Below are positions 54,833-64,000 of a stretch of 64,000 nucleotides of DNA, one piece after another. The DNA comes from Nymphalis io (taxonomy: Eukaryota > Arthropoda > Insecta > Lepidoptera > Nymphalidae): positions 11,532,001-11,596,000 of the forward strand of contig NC_065904.1 of assembly GCF_905147045.1 (NCBI RefSeq), written 5' to 3'. Below the pieces are notes generated by a model that was not told the DNA's origin, made no database searches, and worked only from the letters and a program-made list of their open reading frames with translations. Both the position numbers and the translations under genes were made by a program. How positions within the stretch are numbered: the stretch's first letter is position 1; each line of letters begins with the position of its first letter.

Positions 54833-55339
54833 TCAAAATTGCTATTGACACTTACTATATATTCCACAGCCACATACTCGCAACAAGTCAGGAAGGCATC
54901 ACCGTTTCCCTTGAAACGTATATTATACTTTGAATAGATATACGTTCCGATGTAAAAAGTCCTCGCATTATACTTTTCATGATTTATATGACACTCGTAA
55001 TAAGGAGGTATACGACTTGTATATTTGTTTGGAATGAACAAAGTTTATAGCGATGTTAGTTTTTGAATTCATAACTATGATATTTTCTGTGCATTGAAAT
55101 AAAAAAAAAATTGTATTAAAAAGTTGTGACGTTGCTTTATATAACAATATTTTAATGGTATTATTTATTAGTAAAATATTATTTTTTATCTCTAAAGTTT
55201 GAAATATGCATATTTCTGTCATAGATGTTATATTGTATTTCTGATGTGAAATGTGGTAATATTTTAATTAAATTATATCCGCGTGTCAAATCGTTAACTA
55301 TTACGTTGTCAACACGAGTTGGTTCTATTGACATCTAAC
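54833..55339. other. AT-rich DNA, nothing recognised
   Basis: The antisense frame 54977-55222 has no known motif. Confidence 0.5.
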
Positions 55340-55649
55340 TTATTACAGTAACAGCCTGTTAATGTCCCACTTCTGGGCTAAAGCCTCCTCTCCCTTTTGA
55401 AGAGGAGCTTTGGAGCTTATTCCACCACGCTGCTCCAATGCGGGTTTATAGAATACACATGTGGCATAATTTCAATAAAAATAGACACATGCAGGTTTCC
55501 TCACGATGTTTTCCTTCACCGTCAAGCACGAGATGATTATAAACACAAATTAAGCACGTGAAAATTCAGTGGTATTGCCGGGTTTTGAACCTACGATCAT
55601 CAGTTAAGATTTACGCGTTTTAACCACTAGGCCATCTCGGCTATTATTA
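55340..55649 (-). mobile_element. SINE-B copy, full length, probable duplication
   Basis: Antisense copy from GTAACAGCCTGTTAATGTCC to TAACCACTAGGCCATCTCGG. Flanked by TTATTA at 55340-55345 and 55644-55649, a probable 6-bp duplication (AT-only, so less certain). Confidence 0.88.
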
Positions 55650-56160
55650 ACATATTATATGACGATAATTTTTGTCACTATGGTTCGTCTATAATTGTAT
55701 CTGAAGAATTGTTGCAAACGCATAAATTTCTGACAACATCAACGGAAACCTACCATTGTAAATAATACAACATAAACATTATTAATTTTAGAATAACGAG
55801 ATACCAGTCAGGCGAGAATAATCATCGTTAAATATACTTATACTATAAATGTAATATATAAAACAAAATTCCTTTATTATACTTAAAGGAAAGATATAAC
55901 GATCAAGATGTTTTTGGTGGAACCATTACAACCAAAATATGAAGGAAATAAATGTTGAAATCTATTGCGTGGAAAATTTTCATATAAATTTCAATTCTCT
56001 ACAATAATGATCGTTAAGGACGCCATTAAGACGCTAACTTCTTATCTGAAACAAACAATAGAAGTGTGACAAATAGTTATTTATTTATATAAAAGCTTCC
56101 ATTATTTCCATCCCCTACAATAGTGCATACCCCAATGGCACAGCAATAAAACATTAAATG
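55650..56160. other. AT-rich DNA, nothing recognised
   Basis: No repeat family or exon seen. Confidence 0.5.
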
Positions 56161-56280
56161 ATAATTCCGCGAGATGGCCGCTTCGTTTCCGGGCCACGAC
56201 TTCCGGCGACACGCATTAGCCATTAGCATGGCGGCTGCCGCTAACGTCACATCCGTTTGCAATCGGTGATGTACCATTGC
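56161..56280 (-). promoter_or_regulatory. GC-rich promoter-like patch
   Basis: About 110 bases of GC-rich, CpG-containing DNA in AT-rich surroundings. It carries ACTTCCGG (ETS/GABP-type, reverse of CCGGAAGT) at 56199-56206, ATGGCGGC (YY1-type) at 56228-56235, a related GAGATGGCCGC at 56171-56181, and ACGTCA (CRE half site) at 56244-56249. This combination is common in TATA-less housekeeping promoters. The minus-strand frame 56077-56277 has no recognised domain. Orientation and function are inference. Confidence 0.3.
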
Positions 56281-56408
56281 AAAACAAACATCGATATTGC
56301 TAAAAACTGTATAATTTTAGAACAATATGATATAATTTTATAAAAAGATAAGTAATATGAGTAAATATATTGTTGTAATCGCACAAAGTAGTAAAAGGAT
56401 CTACTTGA
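56281..56408. other. AT-rich spacer
   Basis: Nothing recognised. Confidence 0.4.
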
Positions 56409-56556
56409 TAATAGGGCTGAGGGCTAGCCCGGATAGGTACCGCTCATCACAACTCTACCGCCAAACATTACATACACATACAATACAATATTTAGTATTG
56501 TTGTGTTCAACTTAAAGGATGAATGAACCAGTGAACCTACAGACACAAAGGACCCA
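56409..56556 (+). mobile_element. SINE-A 5' half, old
   Basis: GGCTAGCCCGGATAGGTACC, AACTCTACCGCCAAACATTA, TATTTAGTATTGTTGTGTTC, then AACTTAAAGGATGAATGAAC; an inserted CATACACATACAATACAA stretch lies in the middle. The 3' half is missing. Confidence 0.7.
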
Positions 56557-57540
56557 ACAAGAAACAAGTAGAAAATTTAAATATTTTTGTGAGCTATTTA
56601 TATATCTGTTCCTAAAAATGTTACTTGCGCGATTCAGAAACGTGAATTAATTAATAAGCGCCATCTATTAGGACTTGGTTGCACTACGACGATTATCTCT
56701 AGTCTAGTCTTGACAAGATTCGACTTCTAATTTGTATTTATGATTGGCATAATAATACTTTCAAACTATATCTGTTCTATTCCTCATTGTCTAAAATAGT
56801 ATTTTATTACTACTGAACGATGGAAAAGTCATCTTATGAGCTTGCGTTATTGATGTACCTCCTCAAGACTCACAAGTTTTAGCTTCAGTTAGAAATTAAA
56901 TAAGGAATATTAGTACTTTAATTAATTATTGTATTAATTTACACTAAATGTAAAAAGTATTCACGACATAATATTACTAAGAACTACTAGTAGAACATTT
57001 TTTTTCAAGATAAAAGCAAAACTTAAAATGACCAGTAATTATTTAAGTCTGCAAACATTTTTGTTGTGATATTTATTTAAAAAGTAAAATGTTATTATAT
57101 TTTATCGTTTAAAAAATAAATTTTGATATTCATCGACAAACGACACATCACTACGCCCGTATAGTATTGTTTCGAATAGAAATTTGCGAACGGGTTTCAG
57201 CCGATCGCAATTGAAAGGGTTGAATTGAATAATTACCATGCATTTGTTCCTACTTCGTGCATTGAAATACAGATAAAAAATATATTTTCAATACGTTTTT
57301 TTTTCAATTGGAACTCTTTTTTCGATGACCTTTTCGATGAAAGTTAAAATATATTGGCTATACAAACTGTAAACAGTACCGAAATATAGGTTTTTTGTAA
57401 AAGGTTTTTTTGTAAAAGGATTTCATGATAATCATTAAAACACTTTTTATCTTCAGCTATACATTAAACATTCATGGAAAATTTGGAATATTCCTAATCC
57501 ACACTATCTAATATTATATAATTTGTATATTATAAGCTCC
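56557..57540. other. AT-rich DNA, nothing assignable
   Basis: Contains AGCGCCATCTAT at 56657-56668, also at 36783. No exon seen. Confidence 0.4.
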
Positions 57541-57843
57541 ACCGCGATAGCCCAGTGGTTAGAAAGTGTGGATCTTAAACCGACAATAGCAAATTAAACA
57601 AACCCAGGCAAGCATCACTGTATTTTCATGTGCTTAATCTCTGTTTATAATTCATCTCGTACTTGACGGTGAAGGAAAATATCGTGAGGAAACCTGCATG
57701 TGTCTGATTTCACTGAAATTCTGCCACATGTGTATTCCACCTACCCGCATTGGAGCGGCGTGGTGGAATAAGCTCCAAGACCATCTCTTCAGAAAAGAGA
57801 GAGGCGACCTGAGTCCAGCAGTGGGACATTCACAGTCTGTTAC
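57541..57843 (+). mobile_element. SINE-B copy, full length
   Basis: Head CCGCGATAGCCCAGTGGTTA, a disrupted B-box region (AAACAAACCCAGGCAAGC), body TTCATGTGCTTAATCTCTGT to CCACATGTGTATTCCACCTA, GGAGCGGCGTGGTGGAATAA and tail GTCCAGCAGTGGGACATTCA then CAGTCTGTTAC. Confidence 0.88.
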
Positions 57844-57890
57844 TGTAGTTTTACTATATATTTCACAAAACAGTTGAAAATAACAAACAT

Positions 57891-58040
57891 TACCGGCCTT
57901 ACTTATAAACTTTGCTGAGAGAATGTTTAGTTAAACACTGATTTATCTCTATCTGCCATTATTGATTTGAAATTCGAAAGAAGAAGACACAGCATTGTTT
58001 AAACTAATCACTAATGAAACAACATTTACAAGTAAAACCG
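57891..58040 (+). mobile_element. MITE-M copy 5
   Basis: TA then CCGGCCTTACTTATAAACTT at left, core GTTTAGTTAAACACTGATTT and CATTATTGATTTGAAATTCG, right end AACATTTACAAGTAAAACCG. The right-hand TA is not preserved. Confidence 0.75.
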
Positions 58041-59746
58041 CAACTTTTTATATTTTACTAGCCCTGCCCGCAGCTTCACTCGCGTGGTTTCAGCTTGTAG
58101 CTATAAGAGTATATAAATACATTCGCGCATAAGTATAAAGCAGTACGGTAGCGCTTTTTCTTCTGGCTTGCTTTACAGATCTCATTATTTCAGACTAAGC
58201 CTCATTATAACTCGTAATATAGTCTACCTTAGTTCTGCAATAATAATAATAATTTATTTATTTAAGTATCAAGACTCATATACAAAATTACAAAAAAAAA
58301 ACACTACTATCTACTACTTATACAATTTACTGGTCCAGCTTGAAACTTTACAACAACGGTTTATAAATATACAGTCAAGCCTGTTAGCAACCATGATTAG
58401 AATTTTGTTGGATATTAGAATAAACAAGAGTTCAACAGTTTAAAGAATAATTAAAATTACACCATTAGTTGCAGAGTTTATCGAGGACAAACAAAACTTG
58501 CCTCTTTATAACATTTGTACAGATAAAGATCAAATGTACTATACATGACTTTTTTTTTAAACACACACCTAATTCTATATTTACAATGGTTAAGTCTTAG
58601 GTATAATGTTACGTGCAACGCCAGACTGCACGGAGCCACTTTACAGTGCTCGTTGTGTACAATACATATTACAATATTATTCTTTATTATCTATGAGCCA
58701 TAATACATAAAAGAGTACACAATAACTTTGACAGAATGCATTTAATGTAATCTTATTATTTTGAATATTGTTGAAATGATAATATAAACGAAAGCGTTTT
58801 AAAGTCTCTGGTTAGTGTGTTTTATTGGTCTTTGTCTTTTGCTTGGAATTTTATATATAGTTATATATTTATAGTTGTATATAGAATATAAGTATGTAAA
58901 ATATGAGTATAAGGATTATAAGAGTAAGTATTAGGTAAAAACAAATCCAAGGCCACGTCATTCGTTAGGAACTATTTCTTGATTGTCACCCAGTATTTAT
59001 CGCCAATGTCAAAACATTTTCGGCACAAAAAACTAAACCCTGAGTTAACTATCAATAACATCGACTTTGGGTCCAATTGTTGTCCAATTGAAACTATTAG
59101 AGCTCCAACATGAAAGCGTACAAATACATGAATATTTTAACAGTCTTAGTCGGTTTGTTTTGACGTTTTTCAACTAAAGAAATCGAATTTAACAATCGAA
59201 GTATACAGTTAAGTTTCATAAAAATACACTCGTTCATTCGTAAATGTAGCAAAAATATATAAACGATTCCTAATCCCTGTTTTGAATTTTTACTAATAAT
59301 TAAAAAAATAAAAGATATTATACTGTAAATATACTATTACGAATAAAAGCCGTAATGTATTTATAACCTCTAGTAATTTGACCAGACAGGACGTCTGTCT
59401 GTGATGTAAGTTGCAGAGCTCATTATGGTACAGCGTAAAACCTAAGACATGTTGAGAACTTAATTATTCGTGACTACTCTGTATTTGAAACAGGATACAT
59501 TAATATTTGATACCAATCGCACGTACGTTGTAGATATATGAATTTATTTAAAGGTTTGCTAGCGGATATTACATACACAATATCTTAATAAATTGTGTAC
59601 TAAAACTAGGAACATTTTATGTACACCCATTTGAAAGCAAACACTGCATGCATAATGTTCTTGCGCCGATTACAGTTTTATAAAAGTATTAAAGTGCTTT
59701 ACTAATAAGTGACAATAACAAAAAGATAAAAAAAAAAAATTAAATT
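58041..59746. other. AT-rich DNA with a dispersed-repeat scrap
   Basis: 58058-58092 (ACTAGCCCTGCCCGCAGCTT, then CACTCGCGTGG) is a word common in lepidopteran repeats. (AAT)n lies near 58231-58250. The 91-codon frame 58168-58443 has no known motif. Confidence 0.4.
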
Positions 59747-59935
59747 TACCACCAGATGGTAAATGGTCACTACTGCCCATAGTCATGGCATTTCATGAAA
59801 TTTTGAACTGTTCCTTTCATCGTCTCCTGTGTCTATAGTCACACTGGTTCAGTCACAGTATTGTTGTATAGAATGTGATAAGTGAATGGTACCTACCCAG
59901 AAGGGCTTTCACAAACCTAGCACCAAGTAGAGTAC
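59747..59935 (-). mobile_element. SINE-A copy, old, internally deleted
   Basis: ACCACCAGATGGTAAATGGT, then CACTACTGCCCATAG; CTGTGTCTATAGTCACACTG; GGTACCTACCCAGAAGGGCT, then TTCACAAACCTAGCACC. Several internal segments are missing. Confidence 0.7.
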
Positions 59936-61210
59936 TGAGCGTTATATAGTCGCACACAGCTTTTACAGAAACAGCGAAGCAGTATCAAATATTACAAAAG
60001 TTAGCAAACAAGAACTCTCTTTTTAATCTTAATTGTAAGATGTAAAAAGCGCACATATAGGTACGCTATTTTGAAACGTATATTCTCCAAATATTATAAT
60101 TATTATAGCCAATGTCGCATATCAATATCTAACACTTACGACCATGTTCCGCGATGAGTTTCGAGCTTAAGTTGAGTTCTTAAGAATAACTACAGTTTTT
60201 AAGCCATTATACTGATTATATATATGTTTCTACTGAGTTAGTATATATCCGAATTACATTATAAATTTAATTTCCACGAACATTCAAGACTTAACTCGTA
60301 ATTGGAAAAGAGTTGCGATTGAATCCACACCGCAACATTGTATGGGGATTAGAGGTTGTCATGAATCCCTACAACCCTTAACACTTGTACTATGTTATTA
60401 GTAAGAACTGTTAAGCTTGTCATCCACGATGCGAAGCGATACAGTAATTAAAACTGTTATAGCATCGTTGAAACCCATATAATATATAACCAACCTCAAA
60501 AAAAGGGAGTTATACATATTGATGTTTGTATATATTTTCTAAAATATGATCACGAATTACTCGTTTTTCAATTTTGCTAAATTTCTTTGAATATGTTTAA
60601 AATGATATCAGCCGTGTATCTGATGGGATATCATATTGGAAACATTATTCAAGCACCCATCGAATTTTAAACATTTAGTATGGTGATCTTTTATACAAAC
60701 ATTCCCCAATTTCACCCACTTGGGTGAAAGCAAAAAGCTTTAACTGATCTATTTGTCTTTAACATAAGCCGAAATATCGACTTCCATATTTGTGTTAAAA
60801 CATGACGAATTTCGATACAAATTTTTCGACCCCCATTTATCCCCCATTTATACCAGGTTAGCCCAAAATCGAAAGGTCATTGTTATTATTCTATTTTATT
60901 ATTAGTAATTATAATAATATCCGTTATTATTAAATGAATTTGTATAATATATTATAATAGTTATTATAATTAATAAATACGAATAGATTTCATTCAGTTT
61001 TGTATTACATATACACCATTTAAATAAAAATTAAAAAGTAACCATTGAGTTCGGAGTTTTTTTTTCATATTTTAGTACATTTTCTGCTATTTACGTTTAT
61101 ATTGTCCTGACTTATTTTCAATAACATCAATTTTTTTTTTTAAATATAATTTTCAAAACCGTTATATTAATTTGCTGGTGGTCAAATAAGATCCAATCAC
61201 AGAAATGTGT
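59936..61210. other. AT-rich DNA, nothing recognised
   Basis: About 1.3 kb without a recognised element; low-complexity TTATTATTAAT runs near 60890-60970. Confidence 0.5.
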
Positions 61211-61519
61211 AGAATTTTTTTTTTATAGAATAGGAAGGCGGACGAGCATATGGGCCACCTGATGGTAAGTGGTCACCAACGCTCTTAGACATTAGCATTG
61301 TAAGAAATGTCAACCATCGCTTACATATCCAATGCGCCACCAACCTTGGGAACTAAGATTTTATGTCCCTTGTGCCTGTAATTACACTGGCTCACTCACC
61401 CTTCAAACCGGAACACAACAATATCAAGTATTGCGGTTTTGCGGTAGAATAACTGATGAGTGGGTGGTACCTACCCAGACGAGCTTGCACAAAGCCCTAC
61501 CACCAGTTAAAAAAGAATT
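61211..61519 (-). mobile_element. SINE-A copy, full length, probable duplication
   Basis: Antisense copy from T-run and TATAGAATAGGAAGGCGGAC to CCCTACCACCAGTT. AGAATT occurs at 61211-61216 and 61514-61519, a probable 6-bp target-site duplication, with extra A residues before the right copy. Very close in sequence to the copy at 54474-54771. Confidence 0.9.
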
Positions 61520-61603
61520 ACTGCAATCTAGTACAGTCGCTTAGTGTGCTAATGTAATTATATACAAGAAACATAGTATCCCAAATCCTATAGCTACAGT
61601 AAA

Positions 61604-61710
61604 GTAACAGCCTGTGAAAGTCCCACTGCTGGGCTAAGGCCTCCTCTCCCTTTTTGAGGAGAAGGTTTGAAGCTTATTTCACCACGCTGCTCCAATGCGG
61701 GTTGGTGGAT
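61604..61710 (-). mobile_element. SINE-B 3' fragment
   Basis: GTAACAGCCTGTGAAAGTCC, CTGCTGGGCTAAGGCCTCCT, TTCACCACGCTGCTCCAATG, then CGGGTTGGTGGA, where it stops; a 5'-truncated insertion with a well preserved tail. Confidence 0.88.
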
Positions 61711-62979
61711 TGATTGATGTATTATGTTCTTTACTAGCACAAGCATTACATAAATGGAAGGAAATAGGAATATGAGTAACTCCTTGTATATGAATTTTTG
61801 AAAAAAGAACAATAGCTGTATTAAAAAAAAAAACAAAATACACTTAATTCAAGTATAGTCCACATAATCTCTTTTAAAACATATTAGAATATTGATTTAA
61901 CTTTAAAGTAACAATCGACTCGGAATGTAGATTTTACCGAGAGTAACTAGAAAAAAACTCAGTTATCTCATATTATGTAATCGTTACATGAACGATGTAA
62001 ATCGAATATAAAAAAAAAAATTGAAAGTTATAGACTCATCATAAATTCAATCAGCCAACTATCGAATGAAACCGTTTTTTATTGAATAATATAAAGTATA
62101 AATTACAATTTCATATTCCCAAATAAATATTCCAGACGAAAATAACAATTTAATATCAGCCCTTATAAAGCCAGCTGACAAAAGTAGCTGTGATTGTGTT
62201 TCAGCGGTTTTTTGTATATAATTTCTAGAGTCCATTGACGCGGACGAAAAACATTGTAATCAAATAAAATTTGTATCTATTTATAATATATAAAGAGTAA
62301 TAAAAATACTGACTGTTTGAATGTAAGAGATTTAAATACAATACAATGAGAATGGAATTTTGGCAAATACCTTCTTCGCAATATGAAAAGATTTTCCGTA
62401 ATTTTGACTTAAGGTCGTACCCCAAAAACCACTCTAAAGCTTCATGCATTTAACCGAGGCAAATAAAAGTTAAGCTGTAAATGCCCCAGTGCTGGCCAAA
62501 TTCCTCCATGTTGAGTAGATAATCCGTCGCCTGATCTAGGCTAGAAAGTTGACAGGTTAAAGAACTTTCGTAGTACAATATACAACTCTCGTAAAAGCTT
62601 AAAGAAAGAACGTGAAAGAAAAACAAAGCCTTTGTTATACTTGCTCCGCATCACACTTCTACGTAGTCTTAGCTGTTCGCTTGTGTTAAAAAAACTGTTT
62701 TTGTATATCTCCCTTCAGACCAGCGTGAAAGGAGAAAGGCTTTAAAACTCACCAAGACGTACTGACCAGCGTAAAATTCAATGTCAAGAACCCTTGTTTG
62801 AAAATTGTCAATTAATTGGGGCCTCAAGGACCACCAGTGAGCTAAGTCTGGCTGAATATTTTAGTTATTTTTTTAATATAAAATGAAAGAAAAGATGTTA
62901 TAATATTATATTCGTATAATATCTATAGGGAAACCAAATAGTAGTATTTTTCTTTGATCTTTGATGTCTTTGATGATTA
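61711..62979. other. AT-rich DNA with one SINE-B scrap
   Basis: 62470-62515 (TTAAGCTGTAAATGCCCCAG, then TGCTGGCCAAATTCCTCC) is a worn antisense SINE-B tail. Nothing else was recognised. Confidence 0.5.
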
Positions 62980-63252
62980 CAGGTGGTAAAGCTTTGTGCA
63001 AGCTCGTCTGGGTAGGTACCAGTCACTCATCAGATATTGTACCGCAAAACAGCAGTACTTGGTATTGTTGTGTTCCGGTTTGAAGTGTGGGCGCCAGTGT
63101 AATTACAGGCACAAGGGACATAACATTTTAGTTCCCAAGGTTGGTGGCGCATTGGTGATGTAAGCGATGGTTAACATTTCTTACAATGCCAATGTCTATG
63201 GGCGTTGGTGACCACTTACCGGCCCGTATGCTCGTTCGCCTTCCTATTTTAT
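62980..63252 (+). mobile_element. SINE-A copy, nearly full length
   Basis: AGGTGGTAAAGCTTTGTGCA, full core with GCCAGTGTAATTACAGGCAC, and a shortened end: ACCACTTACC joins GGCCCGTATGCTCG with the ATCAGGT step deleted. Ends CTTCCTATTTTATTAAC without a long poly(A). Confidence 0.88.
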
Positions 63253-64000
63253 TAACAATTAAAAAATATTTCAAAAAAAATTATAACGTCCCTAGAAAAT
63301 CATACTGACACAATATGTGTTTAAACTGCCTAAAATGTTCAAACTCAATAACATGACTACCAATTTCGATGTTTATCGTTATTCTTAAATGGTATTGAAC
63401 CGTATCAAAATTAATAACGTTATTATTAAGCAATCTCATCAAACATTTCATTTCACAGTGAAACGGAGCAGAGCAGATTTTTAGCAGAGCAGAGATGTAT
63501 TCACAAGAGCGAACACATACAAATAAATAAATTCTAAATTATATTATTACAAAACATTTTTACAGACATCAACGTCAGATGGAAATAGAGCATTATTTTT
63601 TTTCATCGTATAACCAACATATTACCTTGAGAGGCATCATCGTGAAGTAATTCAATAAGAATATTTTAGCCTCCCCTATCCCATATATCTTGATGTCCTA
63701 TTTAAATCTGTTTCACGAGGCAGGCTATCTCCACACTCGAGTGGTCTGATTCGAAAACGTTAAGGCGCTACGGTTTCCGCTACAACGAATTTTAACACTG
63801 ATTTCAGATTTATAACTGTGAGTAAGAAACGCACATTATATGACTTTAAGTTATAGTTTAAATCAAGTTATAAACGTCATATATTGTTCTTAACTGTATA
63901 ATATATATAATAATATATCAAGAATGTTTCTAAGTTTCCTTGGAGTTTAAATTAAGGCGGTTTTTTGTCCACTGGCGTTAGAACTCTATCAAATTATTAC
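63253..64000. other. AT-rich DNA, nothing recognised
   Basis: No repeat family or exon seen up to the window edge. Confidence 0.5.

Noticed and set aside
58168..58443. 91-codon open frame
   Set aside because: AT-rich low-complexity composition, crosses an (AAT)n run, no recognisable domain.
1..64000. CRISPR array, operons, bacterial promoters or ribosome binding sites
   Set aside because: The sequence is eukaryotic nuclear DNA. The repeats present are dispersed SINEs and microsatellites, with none of the regular spacer pattern of a CRISPR array.

Overview
The window looks like AT-rich, gene-poor nuclear DNA from a lepidopteran, probably a butterfly. No host protein-coding exon could be supported. 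What can be recognised is almost all mobile-element sequence: one near-complete and several broken non-LTR retrotransposons (LINEs), four or five families of short interspersed elements (SINEs), a TA-flanked MITE family and an unnamed dispersed repeat. The lepidopteran assignment is an inference from the repeat families: a poly(A) SINE resembling what I remember as the Metulj type of Heliconius, tRNA-headed SINEs, and RTE-clade reverse transcriptases of the type annotated in butterflies.

Family names used here are local. SINE-A is about 295 bp, starts ACTGGTGGTAGG and ends CTATTCTATA plus poly(A). SINE-B is about 300 bp with a tRNA-like head (GGCCTAGTGGTTAGAACGCG, B box GGGTTCAAACCC) and a tail ending CAGCAGTGGGACATTCACAG then GCTGTTAC. 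SINE-C has a tRNA-Glu-like head and a short A/T-rich tail. SINE-D has a tRNA-like head starting GCCTCGTTGGTCTAGTGG. MITE-M is about 150 bp with CGGCCTTACTTATAAA ends. Repeat F is an unnamed repeat of about 300 bp.

Layout: 1-12.4 kb is AT-rich DNA with scattered SINE fragments. 12,398-14,686 is a 5'-truncated RTE element with an intact reading frame and an 11-bp target-site duplication. 15.8-25 kb holds SINE-B, SINE-C, SINE-D and MITE copies, two LINE C-terminal remnants and two striking DNA hairpins. 25.8-41.5 kb holds more SINEs, a third RTE fragment and a triple-nested SINE at 32.1-32.8 kb. 42.0-44.1 kb is repeat F split by a CR1/Jockey-type LINE remnant. 45.6-46.2 kb is a run of three SINE-A copies. 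49.5-51.1 kb is a second, broken RTE copy almost identical to the first. 51.2-64 kb holds further SINEs, including a SINE-A inside a SINE-C at 54.3-54.8 kb, and a few GC-rich single-copy patches that could be regulatory.

The elements are linked. SINE-B ends in a sequence closely matching the 3' end of the RTE elements, so the RTE machinery is the likely mobiliser of SINE-B. SINE-A has a poly(A) tail and would need a different partner. I found no convincing new multi-gene system. The strongest leads are the RTE/SINE-B tail relationship, the two long hairpins, the nested insertions, the uncharacterised repeat F, and a promoter-like patch near 56.2 kb.
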